In this document: positions 1-8,668 of the stretch, piece by piece | Position numbering within the stretch: position 1 is the stretch's first letter | How the letters are laid out: each line of letters begins with the position of its first letter | NCBI GenBank assembly: GCA_964485695.1 | Contig: CAZAKZ010000060.1 | Span: forward strand, 1-31,926 | Source: CAZAKZ01 sp964485695 | Lineage (GTDB): Bacteria; Planctomycetota; JAFGQW01 | Direction: 5' to 3' | DNA: 31,926 nucleotides | The notes under the pieces: model-generated | Databases searched by the model: none | What the model was told of the DNA's origin: nothing | Seen by the model: the letters and a program-made list of their open reading frames with translations, nothing else | Made by a program: the position numbers and the translations under genes

Positions 1-170
1 CTATATGAAAAACGTATGCGTTTTGCAGTCATTTGAATCCATAAGAGACTAAATGCAAGCGACGGACGTCGCCTGGAGACATCCAGTTTACCCCGCAATG
101 AAGGAGAAACGCCAAAGGATTATCGATTCACAGGTTGTTTTTCCCCCACGATGGGTGTCTCCGGTGGGAC

Positions 171-198
171 TTGACTCCGGACCGGCCAGGAATAGGAT
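171..198 (+). promoter_or_regulatory. Candidate sigma-70-type promoter of the hydrogenase operon
   Basis: TTGACT (171-176) is followed after 16 bp by TAGGAT (193-198). The first box matches the -35 consensus at 5 of 6 positions and the second matches the -10 consensus at 4 of 6. The expected transcription start, near 205, would leave a leader of only about 12 nt. That leader would barely contain the Shine-Dalgarno CTGGAGG at 204-210, which weakens the call. No other convincing promoter is seen in 1-216. Confidence 0.3.
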
Positions 199-216
199 TG
201 TCCCTGGAGGTGAGCC

Positions 217-2619
217 GTGACGGCACGCATCGGTGTTTTTATCTGTGACTGCAAGGGACTGATCTCGGACTCCATCGACACCGCGCTTCTCGCCCGGGAG
301 GCAAGGGCCCTCGAGGACGTCGCCTTCGTGGACCGCAGGGATCTGCTGTGCAGCGAGGCGGATCTGGGTGATGCGGTCCGTAAGCTCCAGGACGAGGGCT
401 GCGACCGCATGCTCTTTGCCGGGTGCTCCCCCCGGTCGTCGCTCCGCTTTCCGGAGGAGCGCATCGCCCGGGTGATGGGCGCCCTGGGCCTCTGCCCCGA
501 CCTCTTCGAGGTGGCCAATATCCGCGAGCAGTGCGCCTGGCAGCACCCGGACCCCGAGGCCGCCACGCGGAAGGCCGTGGACCTCGTGCGCATGGCCCAC
601 GCCCGGCTCCTCGAGGACGAGGCCGCGCCCGGGGCCGTGGCCATCCCGCGCCGGGCCCTGGTGGTGGGCGGCGGTGCGGCCGGACTGCAGACCGCCAAGG
701 ACCTGGCCTCCGCCGGCGTGGAAGTGACCCTGGCGGAACGATCCCCCTGGCTCGGCGGACGCCTGTGCCAGCTCCCGCGCGTCTTCCAGTCCGAGGCGTG
801 GCCCTCGGTGTGCGACGGCGCGTGCGTGGGGCCGGTCCAGGCCCGGGGCGTGGTCCTGGGCGAAGGCATCCGGGCGCTCACCCACACCGAGGTGACCGAC
901 GCCCGGCGCCGGAACGGAAGCTTCCAGGTCACCCTGGAAAGCGACCCGGCTTTCGTGGACCCGGAACTGTGCATCTCCTGCGGCCAGTGCGCCGAGGTCT
1001 GTGCCGAGGAGACGCCGCGGCGTTTCGACCAGGGCTTGACCCTGCGCAAGGCCATCGACAAGGAGTTTGAACGGGCCCTGCCCGACGTCTACACCATCCT
1101 GCCCGACGCCTGCACCCGGTGCGGCGACTGCGTGGAGGCGTGCCCTACAAAGGCCATCGATCTCGAGGCCGAGGCGCGCGCGATGACCCGGAATTTTGGT
1201 GCCGTGTTCCTGGCCACCGGTTTCGACCCGGTGGACCTCTCCGGAAATCCCGAGTATCAGAGCGCCCTTCCCGACGTTGTGACCAGCCTCGAGTTCGAGC
1301 GCCTCATGGATCTGGGACTCCGGCGTCCGTCGGACAACGAGACGCCGGAGCAGATCGTCTTCGTCCAGTGCGCGGGCTCCCGTGCCGGTCCGGAAAAGCA
1401 GGGCGAGGGCGTCGACTACTGCTCGAAGACCTGCTGCTCGGTCACGGCCAAGCAGATCGATCGCCTCCTGTTGACAAATCCCATGGCGGAGCCCTCGGTG
1501 GTCTACTACCGGGACATGCGCACGTACGAGCGCGCCCTGGAGGCGCTCTACCAGAAGCTCCGGAACCTGGGTGTGGAGTTCGTGAACGGCGAAGTCGAAG
1601 GGATTGCGGCCGAAAATGGAAAGCTCCGGCTGGCCGTGGATCCGATCCGCGGAGATGACGACGAGGCGGACGTGGATCCCGTCCACCTCGACGCCGACCT
1701 GGTGGTACTCGCTGCGGCCCAGGCTCCGTCCAGGGGTTCCCAGGACCTGTATCGCATGTTCGGCGTCCAGGTCGACCGCCACGGCTACCCCATCGAGACC
1801 CAGCCGCGGCTCTTCCGGCCCACCGAGTCTCTGGTGAACCGCGTCTACGTGGTGGGCGCCTCGGCCGGGCCCAAGGTGGTGCAGCAGGCCTCGGAGCAGG
1901 GGAGCGCGGCGGCCATGCGCGCCCTGCCCGCCCTCCTGGGCGGCCGGGCGGATCCCCCCCGCTACGCCAGCCGCGTGAACCCGGACCGGTGCATCCAGTG
2001 CCGGACCTGCGAGACCGTGTGTCCCCACGGGGCCATCGTCATGACCGACGAGGGCGCGGTGAGCGACCCGGCCTTCTGCCAGGCGTGCGGTTTCTGCGCC
2101 GCAGCCTGTCCCGTTCACGCAGTCGAGCTCACGAACTTCACCGACCGCCAGATCCTCGCCCAGGCGACAGTCGCGTTCTCCGGCCTGCCTCCGGGCGAGC
2201 CCCGGATCCTGGCGCTGCTCTGCTACTGGTGCGCGTACAGCGCCGCCGACTTCGCCGGGATCCAGCGCGCAACCGCACCGCCGAACTACAGGACCATCCG
2301 CATCCGCTGCTCCAGTTCGGTGAACACCGCCCTGGTGATGCAGATGTTCAAGATGGGCGTGGACGGGATCCTGGTGGGCGGCTGTCCGGAGCGAAGCTGT
2401 CACCACCTGTGGGGGAACTTCGTGGCGGACAAGCGCACGGACCTGGCCCGGGCGGTCATGGCCCAGCTGGGCCTGGACACGGGGCGGCTCCGTTTCGAAT
2501 ACCTCGGGGCGCCCATGCAGGAGAAGCTCGTGGAGACGCTCCAGTCCATGGACGAGGCCCTGAGACGCCTCGGACCGAATCCCGTCGCCGCGGCGCAGGC
2601 CCGACAGGAGACATTGTGA
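217..2619 (+). CDS. hdrA: HdrA-MvhD fusion: FAD/iron-sulfur electron-bifurcating subunit
   Basis: This 800-aa cytoplasmic protein joins heterodisulfide reductase subunit A to the MvhD/FrhD electron-transfer domain. An FAD-binding loop GGGAAG lies at residues 151-156. Two 4Fe-4S ferredoxin motifs follow (C252/C255/C258/C262 and C299/C302/C305/C309). The HdrA-specific cysteines near the flavin are C385, C402, C406 and C407. A second ferredoxin pair lies at C592-C602 and C621-C631. From about residue 655 the MvhD domain carries C669/C672, C698 and C723/C728, with the family signature GGCPERSCHH. In the known complex, HdrA bifurcates H2 electrons to ferredoxin and a disulfide, and MvhD bridges it to the hydrogenase; here one chain does both jobs. 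The GTG start is chosen for the GGAGG at 206-210. The next gene starts 10 nt downstream. The first ferredoxin motif lacks the usual proline after its last cysteine. hdrB and hdrC are not in the window. The family call is very secure; the physiological acceptor is unknown. Confidence 0.96.
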   Translation: MTARIGVFICDCKGLISDSIDTALLAREARALEDVAFVDRRDLLCSEADLGDAVRKLQDEGCDRMLFAGCSPRSSLRFPEERIARVMGALGLCPDLFEVANIREQCAWQHPDPEAATRKAVDLVRMAHARLLEDEAAPGAVAIPRRALVVGGGAAGLQTAKDLASAGVEVTLAERSPWLGGRLCQLPRVFQSEAWPSVCDGACVGPVQARGVVLGEGIRALTHTEVTDARRRNGSFQVTLESDPAFVDPELCISCGQCAEVCAEETPRRFDQGLTLRKAIDKEFERALPDVYTILPDACTRCGDCVEACPTKAIDLEAEARAMTRNFGAVFLATGFDPVDLSGNPEYQSALPDVVTSLEFERLMDLGLRRPSDNETPEQIVFVQCAGSRAGPEKQGEGVDYCSKTCCSVTAKQIDRLLLTNPMAEPSVVYYRDMRTYERALEALYQKLRNLGVEFVNGEVEGIAAENGKLRLAVDPIRGDDDEADVDPVHLDADLVVLAAAQAPSRGSQDLYRMFGVQVDRHGYPIETQPRLFRPTESLVNRVYVVGASAGPKVVQQASEQGSAAAMRALPALLGGRADPPRYASRVNPDRCIQCRTCETVCPHGAIVMTDEGAVSDPAFCQACGFCAAACPVHAVELTNFTDRQILAQATVAFSGLPPGEPRILALLCYWCAYSAADFAGIQRATAPPNYRTIRIRCSSSVNTALVMQMFKMGVDGILVGGCPERSCHHLWGNFVADKRTDLARAVMAQLGLDTGRLRFEYLGAPMQEKLVETLQSMDEALRRLGPNPVAAAQARQETL

Positions 2620-2629
2620 GGAGAGCCCC

Positions 2630-3643
2630 ATGGCGGACAAGCTCAAGGTCGCGGTGAACTGGGCCGGGTCCTGTGGCGGCTGCGACGTGTCTCTCCTCGA
2701 CATCGAAGAGCGGCTCCTGGACCTGGCCGAGGTGGCGGACATCGTCTACTGGCCCGTGGCCATGGACCACAAGCTCAAGGACTTCCTCGCCCTGGACGAC
2801 GGCAGCGTGGACTTCGGCCTGTTCAACGGGGCCATTCGCACCCGCGACCACGTCGAGGCGGCAGAGGCCTTCAGAAGGAAGTGCAAGGTGCTGGTGGCGT
2901 ACGGCTCCTGCGCCTGCTTCGGCGGGATCCCGGGTTTGGCGAACCTCTCCGACCGGGATGATATCTTCCGGGTCGCGTACCACGACACCGCCTCCACCGA
3001 GAATCCGGACGGGGTGCGCCCCGAGACCGGATGCGAGGTGGACGGGCACCCCCTCACCCTGCCCGCGTTCCTGGACACGGTGGAGAGCCTTCCCCGGACC
3101 GTGGACACGGACCTGCTCCTGCCCGGCTGTCCGCCGCCCACGGAAAGAATCCTCGACCTCGTCGAGGCGGTGGTGCGGTACGCGGCCGAGGGCGAGGCGC
3201 CCCCACCAGGCACGGTTCTCGCCGAAGACAGGGCGCTCTGTGACACCTGCCCCCGCGGGGCGGACCGCCGTGGCGGCCGCATGGCCCGCATCGTCCGGCC
3301 CCACGAGGTCGAGGCCGATGCCTCCCGGTGCTTCCTCGACCAGGGTATCGTGTGCATGGGCATGGCCACGCGGGGGGGCTGCGGGGCCACCTGTGTCCAG
3401 GCCAACATGCCCTGCCGCGGCTGCTTCGGCCCCACGCCGGACATGCTCGATCCCGGGGCCGAGGCCCTGTCCGCCATCGGGTCCATTGCCGGGGAGGCCA
3501 ACGAGAACGACGTGGCGCCCCACGTGATGAAACGCACGGTGCGGAGTCTCCGGGATCCGGTGGGCACTTTCTACCGGTTCACCCTGCCCGTGGCCTTCCT
3601 GAACCGCGCCGTCGAGGACAAGCCAGCCGAGGAGCAGCCGTGA
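2630..3643 (+). CDS. mvhG: [NiFe] hydrogenase small subunit, Mvh type
   Basis: This 337-aa protein carries the iron-sulfur relay that moves electrons from the NiFe site to MvhD. The N-terminal proximal-cluster motif is SCGGCD (C15, C18), completed by a Cys in YGSCACFGG (C94 or C96) and by C167 in LLPGCPPP. The C-terminal half is cysteine-rich (C204, C207, C234, C242, C251, C255, C262, C265), consistent with two further clusters. There is no Tat signal peptide or membrane anchor, as expected for cytoplasmic group 3 enzymes. The ATG is preceded by GGAGAG at about 2620-2625, 10 nt after the hdrA stop. The last 4 nt overlap the GTG of the large-subunit gene, so the two are probably translationally coupled. 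The symbol follows the methanogen Mvh nomenclature; F420-non-reducing hydrogenase is the family name. Confidence 0.95.
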   Translation: MADKLKVAVNWAGSCGGCDVSLLDIEERLLDLAEVADIVYWPVAMDHKLKDFLALDDGSVDFGLFNGAIRTRDHVEAAEAFRRKCKVLVAYGSCACFGGIPGLANLSDRDDIFRVAYHDTASTENPDGVRPETGCEVDGHPLTLPAFLDTVESLPRTVDTDLLLPGCPPPTERILDLVEAVVRYAAEGEAPPPGTVLAEDRALCDTCPRGADRRGGRMARIVRPHEVEADASRCFLDQGIVCMGMATRGGCGATCVQANMPCRGCFGPTPDMLDPGAEALSAIGSIAGEANENDVAPHVMKRTVRSLRDPVGTFYRFTLPVAFLNRAVEDKPAEEQP

Positions 3644-5106
3644 CCCGAAAAATCACCGTATCCCCCATGACCCGCCTCGAGGGCCACGGAAAGATCGACA
3701 TCTTCCTGGACGACGAGGGGAACGTGGCCGACGCCTACCTCCAGGTAGTGGAGCTCCGGGGCTTCGAGAAGTTCTGCCAGGGGCGACCCGTGGAGGAGAT
3801 GCCCCGCATCACGCCGAAGATCTGCGGCGTCTGCCCCGGCGCCCACCACATGGCCTCGGCCAAGGCGTGCGACGCGGTCTTCGGGGTGACGATTCCCCCC
3901 GCCGCGCGCAAGCTCCGGGAGCTCTACCTGAACGCCCACATCGCCCACAGCCACCTGCTGCACTTCTTCGCCCTGGCGGCCCCCGACTTCGTGTGCGGTG
4001 CCTCGGCTCCAGCGGCGCAGCGAAACCTTCTCGGCCTGGTGGACCACGTGGGACTGGAGACGGGGCGCAAAGTCCTGGTGAACAGGGGCTATGCCCAGAA
4101 AATCCAGGGTATCATCGCCGGCCACCCGATCCATCCCGTGGCCGCCCTGCCCGGCGGTATGGCCCGGCCCCTGGACGAGAGCGAGCGCGACGACATCGTG
4201 ACCATGGCGGAGAGCCTGGCGGCCTTTGCCGGAGAGGCCCTCGATATCTTCGAGAACGAGGTGCTCTCAAATCCCTTGAACGCCGAGGCCATCGAGGGAG
4301 ACACCTACTACCACGAGACCCACTATGCCGGCCTCGTGGACGCGGAAGGCCGGGTGAACTTCTACGAGGGTCGGGTCCGGGTGGTGGACCCCGGCGGCAA
4401 CGAGGTCGCTCTGTTCGACGGAACCGACTACCTGGATCACATCGCCGAGCGCGTGGAGCCCTGGTCCTACATCAAGCTCCCCTATCTCAAGAACGTGGGC
4501 TGGAAGGGCATGACCGGCGGCACGGAGAGCGGTGTCTACCGGGTGAACTCGCTGGCGCGGCTGAACGTGGCCTCGGGCATGGCCACGCCCGGGGCCCAGG
4601 CCGCGTACGACCGCATGTACGCCCGGTTCGGCACGAAGCCCGTGCACCATACCCTCGCCTATCACTGGGCCCGGCTCATCGAGTGCTTATTTGCGGCCGA
4701 GGCCGTGCTGGACCTCGCCCGGGATCCGGACATCACGAGCAAGGAGGTGCGCGTGATTCCCTCCGGCAAGCCCGGCACCGGCATCGGCGTGGTGGAAGCC
4801 CCGCGGGGCACCCTCTACCACCACTACGAGGTTGATGCCGCGGGCATGGTGAAGTCCGTGAACCTCATCGTGGCCACGGTCCAGAACAACGCGGCCATGA
4901 ACATGTCGGTGAAGAAGGCGGCTGCGGCGTTGATCCGCGGCGGTCGGGCCCCGGACGAGGTCCTGGACCGGGTGGAGATGGCCTTCCGGGCCTACGATCC
5001 CTGCCTGGCCTGCGCCAGCCACGCGCTGCCGGGCCGGATGCCCCTCACCGTGACCCTCCACCAGGGCGGCCGGGCGATCCAGCGCCTCGACCGCAGCACA
5101 GGGTGA
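3640..5106 (+). CDS. mvhA: [NiFe] hydrogenase large subunit, Mvh type
   Basis: This 488-aa catalytic subunit binds the NiFe(CN)2CO centre and oxidises or produces H2. The N-terminal L1 motif reads PKICGVCPGAHH (C62, C65) and the C-terminal L2 motif reads DPCLACASH (C455, C458, H461). Together they supply the four nickel-binding cysteines. About 27 residues follow H461 and form the extension normally cut off after nickel insertion, which fits the protease gene next door. The open frame runs well upstream, but the GTG at 3640 is chosen because it overlaps the mvhG stop as GTGA, follows GGAGCAG at 3631-3637, and yields the expected N-terminus (KITVSPMTRLEGHGKI). One oddity is that the usual Arg of the RxCGxC signature is Lys60. 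The 3' end overlaps the protease gene by 4 nt. The family identity is not in doubt. Confidence 0.96.
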   Translation: MTRKITVSPMTRLEGHGKIDIFLDDEGNVADAYLQVVELRGFEKFCQGRPVEEMPRITPKICGVCPGAHHMASAKACDAVFGVTIPPAARKLRELYLNAHIAHSHLLHFFALAAPDFVCGASAPAAQRNLLGLVDHVGLETGRKVLVNRGYAQKIQGIIAGHPIHPVAALPGGMARPLDESERDDIVTMAESLAAFAGEALDIFENEVLSNPLNAEAIEGDTYYHETHYAGLVDAEGRVNFYEGRVRVVDPGGNEVALFDGTDYLDHIAERVEPWSYIKLPYLKNVGWKGMTGGTESGVYRVNSLARLNVASGMATPGAQAAYDRMYARFGTKPVHHTLAYHWARLIECLFAAEAVLDLARDPDITSKEVRVIPSGKPGTGIGVVEAPRGTLYHHYEVDAAGMVKSVNLIVATVQNNAAMNMSVKKAAAALIRGGRAPDEVLDRVEMAFRAYDPCLACASHALPGRMPLTVTLHQGGRAIQRLDRSTG

Positions 5107-5579
5107 AGACCCTCGTCGCCGGCGTCGGCAACCTCATCCTCCGGGACGATGGCGTGGGGGTGCGGGCCGCGAGGCTCCTGAAGGCGCGCCCCCTGTCCGA
5201 GGACGTCGACGTCATCGAGGCGGGCACCGCGGGCCTCGGCCTTCTCGACGGCATCGAGGGCCACGACCGCCTCATCGTCCTCGACGCCATGGTGTCGGGC
5301 GCGCCCCCCGGCACCGTCTGCGTCCTCGAGGGAGAGGCCGTGGCCCGCGCCGCGCACCTTGGCCCGGATCATGAGGCGGACCTCCCCACCACCCTCGCCC
5401 TGGGCCGGAAGCTCCTGGGCAAGCACATGCCCGTGGAGATCATCGTGGTGGCGGTGGAGGCGGCGGATCTCACCACATTTTCAGAGCACCTCACTCCCGA
5501 GGTGGAGGCGGCCCTCCCCGAGGTGGTGGCCCGGGTCGAGGAAATTCTCGGCCCGGCCCAGGGTCGCAACCGGGACTGA
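5103..5579 (+). CDS. Hydrogenase maturation endopeptidase (peptidase M52, HycI/HyaD family)
   Basis: This 158-aa protease of the M52 family trims the C-terminal extension of the [NiFe] large subunit once nickel is in place. The N-terminal GVGN motif (residues 7-10) and the candidate nickel-sensing residues D16 (RDDGVG), D61 (VLDAM) and H90 (PDHEAD) are present. They match the spacing of the E/D-D-H triad in E. coli HybD and HycI, and the length is normal for the family. The GTG start overlaps the mvhA stop by 4 nt (GTGA), which implies coupled translation and a dedicated substrate, MvhA. No other maturation genes (hypA-F) lie in the window, so cofactor assembly must be encoded elsewhere. The annotation is secure at family level. 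Confidence 0.93.
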   Translation: MKTLVAGVGNLILRDDGVGVRAARLLKARPLSEDVDVIEAGTAGLGLLDGIEGHDRLIVLDAMVSGAPPGTVCVLEGEAVARAAHLGPDHEADLPTTLALGRKLLGKHMPVEIIVVAVEAADLTTFSEHLTPEVEAALPEVVARVEEILGPAQGRNRD

Positions 5580-5606
5580 TTTGTCTTATCTTTCAACCAA
5601 TTGACC

Positions 5607-6890
5607 ATGAAAGCGCTCCTCATCGATTTCAGCCCCTTCATGCCGCCGGTGACGCCCATCTCCATCGGGTACCTGGGTGCGGCCCTCAAAGGTCACGGCC
5701 ACGAGGCCGAGGTCCTCGGCCTGGGCTCCACCTCCCGGTTCAGCCCCGACGCCTTCCGGACCCGGCTGCAGGCGCTCTCACCGGACCTGGTGGGATTCGT
5801 GACCTACCAGCGGAACATCTTCCAGGTGAAGGCCCTCGCCGCCCTGGTGAAGCAGGCCGTTCCCGGCGCCGCTGTCATCATGGGCGGCCCGCAGACCCCC
5901 TTTCTGCCCGACCGGGCCCTGGACGGCCTCCCGCACGTGGACTTCCTGTGCCGCGGCGAGGGCGAGGCCGTGATCCTGAGCCTGGCCGAGGCCGTGGCGT
6001 CGGGCCTGGACGGGAGTGCCGTTCCAGGAACGACATCCCGGGCGCCCGGAGGCGAGTACGTCACGGGCCCGGCCGTGACGCCGGCCCGGGATCTCGATAC
6101 GCACCCTTCCCCGTGGCTCACGGACATCCTGGATCCGGCCGCCATGGACGAGGCCATTCTGCTGACCTCCCGGGGATGCCCCTTCCGGTGCGCCTTCTGC
6201 TACACCCCCACCGCATTCGGGGGAAACGTCCAGGCTCACTCCGTGGACCGCGTCCTCGAAGACATCGCCTACGTGGTGAGGCGAGGCTCCGGGCGACTCT
6301 GGTTCGCCGACCCGAACTTCTCTTACAAGGAGTCCCGGGTGGTGAAGATCCTCGAGGGCATCGCCCGGCGCACCCTGAAGGTGGAGATGTGGATCGAGAC
6401 CCGGGCTGACATGGTGAACCGGGAGCTCCTCGCCCTGATGAAGCGCGCCGGGGTCACCCTGGTGGCCATGGGCCTGGAAAGCGCCAGTTCCGAGGTCTTT
6501 CCTCACCTCGACAAGAACCTGGACCCCGACCGGATCCGGATGGCGGTGGACCGGGCCTTCGAGGCCGGCCTCGACGTGGAGCTCTTCTCCCAGTTCGCCC
6601 TGCCGCACGAGCGCTTCCAGGACGCCATGGCGACCCTGAAGTTCGTGAAGGACGCCGGAGTGAAGATCCGCGGAAACAGCAACGCCCAGCAGATGCAGAT
6701 CTATCACGGATCCAGGATCGCCGAGGATCCGAACCGCTTCGGCGTGAAGCCCCTTCGAGATGTCTTCGAGCCCTACCTCTCCATCGGCACCGAGTTCGAG
6801 ACCGAGTGGATGACCCGGGACGAGATCGACCGGGTCAAGCGGGCGTGGCGGGCCGAATCCCTGGACGGGGGAAAGCGGGTGGTGTCGTGA
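5607..6890 (+). CDS. Radical SAM protein with B12-binding-like N-terminal domain
   Basis: This is a 427-aa radical SAM enzyme of unknown substrate. Residues 1 to about 140 look like a cobalamin-binding Rossmann fold: PISIGYLGAALKGHGHEAEV at the start, an IMGGPQ turn near 92, and CRGEGE at 115-120. No DxHxxG histidine is seen, as in many B12-radical SAM proteins. The radical SAM cluster motif is CPFRCAFC (C191, C195, C198), followed by TIM-barrel segments (WFADPNFSYKES, WIETRAD, VAMGLESAS). The start is uncertain: TTG at 5601 and ATG at 5607 are in frame and no clear ribosome site precedes either; I prefer ATG. It begins 27 nt after the hydrogenase protease gene, and its stop shares one base with the next ATG, so it belongs to the hydrogenase operon. 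Its role could be methylation or another modification of a partner or cofactor; that is inference only. Confidence 0.88.
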   Translation: MKALLIDFSPFMPPVTPISIGYLGAALKGHGHEAEVLGLGSTSRFSPDAFRTRLQALSPDLVGFVTYQRNIFQVKALAALVKQAVPGAAVIMGGPQTPFLPDRALDGLPHVDFLCRGEGEAVILSLAEAVASGLDGSAVPGTTSRAPGGEYVTGPAVTPARDLDTHPSPWLTDILDPAAMDEAILLTSRGCPFRCAFCYTPTAFGGNVQAHSVDRVLEDIAYVVRRGSGRLWFADPNFSYKESRVVKILEGIARRTLKVEMWIETRADMVNRELLALMKRAGVTLVAMGLESASSEVFPHLDKNLDPDRIRMAVDRAFEAGLDVELFSQFALPHERFQDAMATLKFVKDAGVKIRGNSNAQQMQIYHGSRIAEDPNRFGVKPLRDVFEPYLSIGTEFETEWMTRDEIDRVKRAWRAESLDGGKRVVS

Positions 6891-8617
6891 TGGATGCGGC
6901 TTTCCCGGGGCCCGCCCCGAGCGAGGCGGTCACGGTTCTCCTCCAGAACCGGGCCGATCCCGACCGGCGTAAGGCGTGCCTCACCCGCCTCACGGCCCTT
7001 CTCTCCGGTATGAACTGGCGATGCCACGTCTATCTCCTCGGCGAGGGCCCGGCGGACTCGATCCTGGCGACGGAGTCGTTCCTCCACGCCGCCTCGGACT
7101 ATCTTGCCGGCCAGCCCCTCACCATCCTCCACGTCCATCCCTTCCTGAAGATCACCGGGGCGGACCGGGAGGCCGAGGCGTGGCAGCGCCTCGTGGACCG
7201 GGTGAAGCCCTTCCAGGCCGAGGCCTGGAAGCAGCAGGGCGAGGCGCGTCTGGTGCTCCTGCCGATCCTGGAGCCTCTCGGATCCGTCTCGGACGAGGCG
7301 GCCCTCTCGGCCGCGACGTTCTTCGACGCCCGCCTGGCCAGGCCGAGCCTCTTCTTCCGGGGTCGGCCCGCACCGGCGCCGGAGCGCGTTGCCGGCCGAG
7401 ACATCCGGATCTACGTGGACCCGGAAACCGATTCCGGCCTCGAGGGCACGATGACCCAGGTCTGGTTCAACCACGTGTTCGACGACGTATTGGAACGGGT
7501 GGATCAGGGCCGCGAAGATCTCCTCGACCCCTGCCGCGCGCACCGCATCCTGGAGGAGGAAACCGGCACCCTCCACGACTGCTTCTCCACGTGGAAGAAC
7601 GGCCTCACCACCAATTCCTTTCCCTGCCACGCATGCATCCCGCATGCCTGCGCGGCCATGGCCGTAAACCTCAGAGCCAACGACAAGGTCGACGAGGGAA
7701 GGCAGGTCTTCCTGGACCTGGCCATGACCCTGTCCGGCCGGGGCGACCATGGTCGCGCCGGGTCTTTCGCACGCATGGCCTTCGAGTTCTCCTCCTGCGA
7801 CGCAGACCGTACCGCGGCCCTGCTCCACGAGGGGCTCTGCAACCTGAGCGCGGGCAATCTGGAGAAGGCCGCGGAGATCCTGACACAAGGCAAGGGCCTC
7901 GCCCCGGACCCCGGCGTCTTCGCCTACCACCTGGGAAGGGTCGAGTTCACCTGGCGGGACTACATCAAGGCCGTGGACTGGTTCGAGGAGGCCCTCTCCG
8001 CGCGACCCGCCGACGTGCCCGAGGAGGACCTGCTCTTCAACCTGGCCCTCAGCCACATCAACCTCCAGGAATACAAGGAGGCCCGACCCTACCTGGACCT
8101 AATGGATCTGCTCGAACATCGTACTGCACCCATGCGTCTGTCCCAGGGCATCTGCGACCTCGGCGAGGGCCGCGTGGAATCGGCCCTTGAGAAGTTCAAT
8201 GCCGCCCTCGAGGCGGGCCCCACCCCCGAGGACCTCTCGCGGGTGCTCTTCTACATCGGGACGGCACAAAAAGAACTCGGTCGCTTCGACGAGGCCATCG
8301 AAACCCTCGTGAAGGCGGTGGAAGCGGACCCGGAAGACCTGGCAAACCACAACCTCCTGGGTTTCTGCTACTACAAGACCGGGCGCCACGAGGAGGCGGT
8401 GAAGTGCTTCCGCCGGGCCATCGAGATCGATCCCCGATCCGGCATCGACCACGCCAACCTGGCCTCGAACCTGCGCGACCTGGGCAGGATCGACGAGGCC
8501 ATTCCCCTGTACGAGAAGGCCCTGAACCTCGACCCGACCCTCGGATTCGCCCGGACGAACCTGAAGAAGCTCAGGAAAGAGGGGTGTAGTGGTCCAGGGA
8601 CTTTCGGCAATGCATAG
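6890..8617 (+). CDS. TPR-repeat protein with Cys/His-rich patch, coupled to the hydrogenase operon
   Basis: This is a 575-aa protein of unknown function with no signal peptide. Residues 1 to about 210 do not match a family I recognise. Between 215 and 254 lies a metal-binding-like cluster: C215, H218, H229, C231, C246, C249 and C254, including CHACIPHAC. From about 260 to the end there are tandem tetratricopeptide repeats with clear units such as FDEAIETLVKAVEADPED and YYKTGRHEEAVKCFRRAIE. TPRs usually bind protein partners. The frame is open upstream, but ATG at 6890 is chosen because it overlaps the radical SAM stop (TGATG) and suits coupled translation. The Cys-rich patch resembles the auxiliary-cluster (SPASM-like) regions of radical SAM enzymes, so this may be a partner or substrate-presenting subunit of the upstream protein. 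The TPR call is certain; the role is not known. Confidence 0.87.
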   Translation: MDAAFPGPAPSEAVTVLLQNRADPDRRKACLTRLTALLSGMNWRCHVYLLGEGPADSILATESFLHAASDYLAGQPLTILHVHPFLKITGADREAEAWQRLVDRVKPFQAEAWKQQGEARLVLLPILEPLGSVSDEAALSAATFFDARLARPSLFFRGRPAPAPERVAGRDIRIYVDPETDSGLEGTMTQVWFNHVFDDVLERVDQGREDLLDPCRAHRILEEETGTLHDCFSTWKNGLTTNSFPCHACIPHACAAMAVNLRANDKVDEGRQVFLDLAMTLSGRGDHGRAGSFARMAFEFSSCDADRTAALLHEGLCNLSAGNLEKAAEILTQGKGLAPDPGVFAYHLGRVEFTWRDYIKAVDWFEEALSARPADVPEEDLLFNLALSHINLQEYKEARPYLDLMDLLEHRTAPMRLSQGICDLGEGRVESALEKFNAALEAGPTPEDLSRVLFYIGTAQKELGRFDEAIETLVKAVEADPEDLANHNLLGFCYYKTGRHEEAVKCFRRAIEIDPRSGIDHANLASNLRDLGRIDEAIPLYEKALNLDPTLGFARTNLKKLRKEGCSGPGTFGNA

Positions 8618-8668
8618 GACGACATGCCGCCCCGCGATTCTCTGACCTGGATTCAGTAGGCACGGAAA

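Noticed and set aside
98..220. 40-codon plus-strand ORF before hdrA
   Set aside because: No ribosome site and no recognisable sequence, and it overlaps the hdrA start. It could be a leader peptide, but nothing supports that.
88..2742. Long minus-strand open frame (884 codons) opposite hdrA
   Set aside because: It arises from high-GC codon bias on the opposite strand. The product is low-complexity (many Gly, His, Arg) and has no family features, while the plus-strand frame is a clear HdrA.
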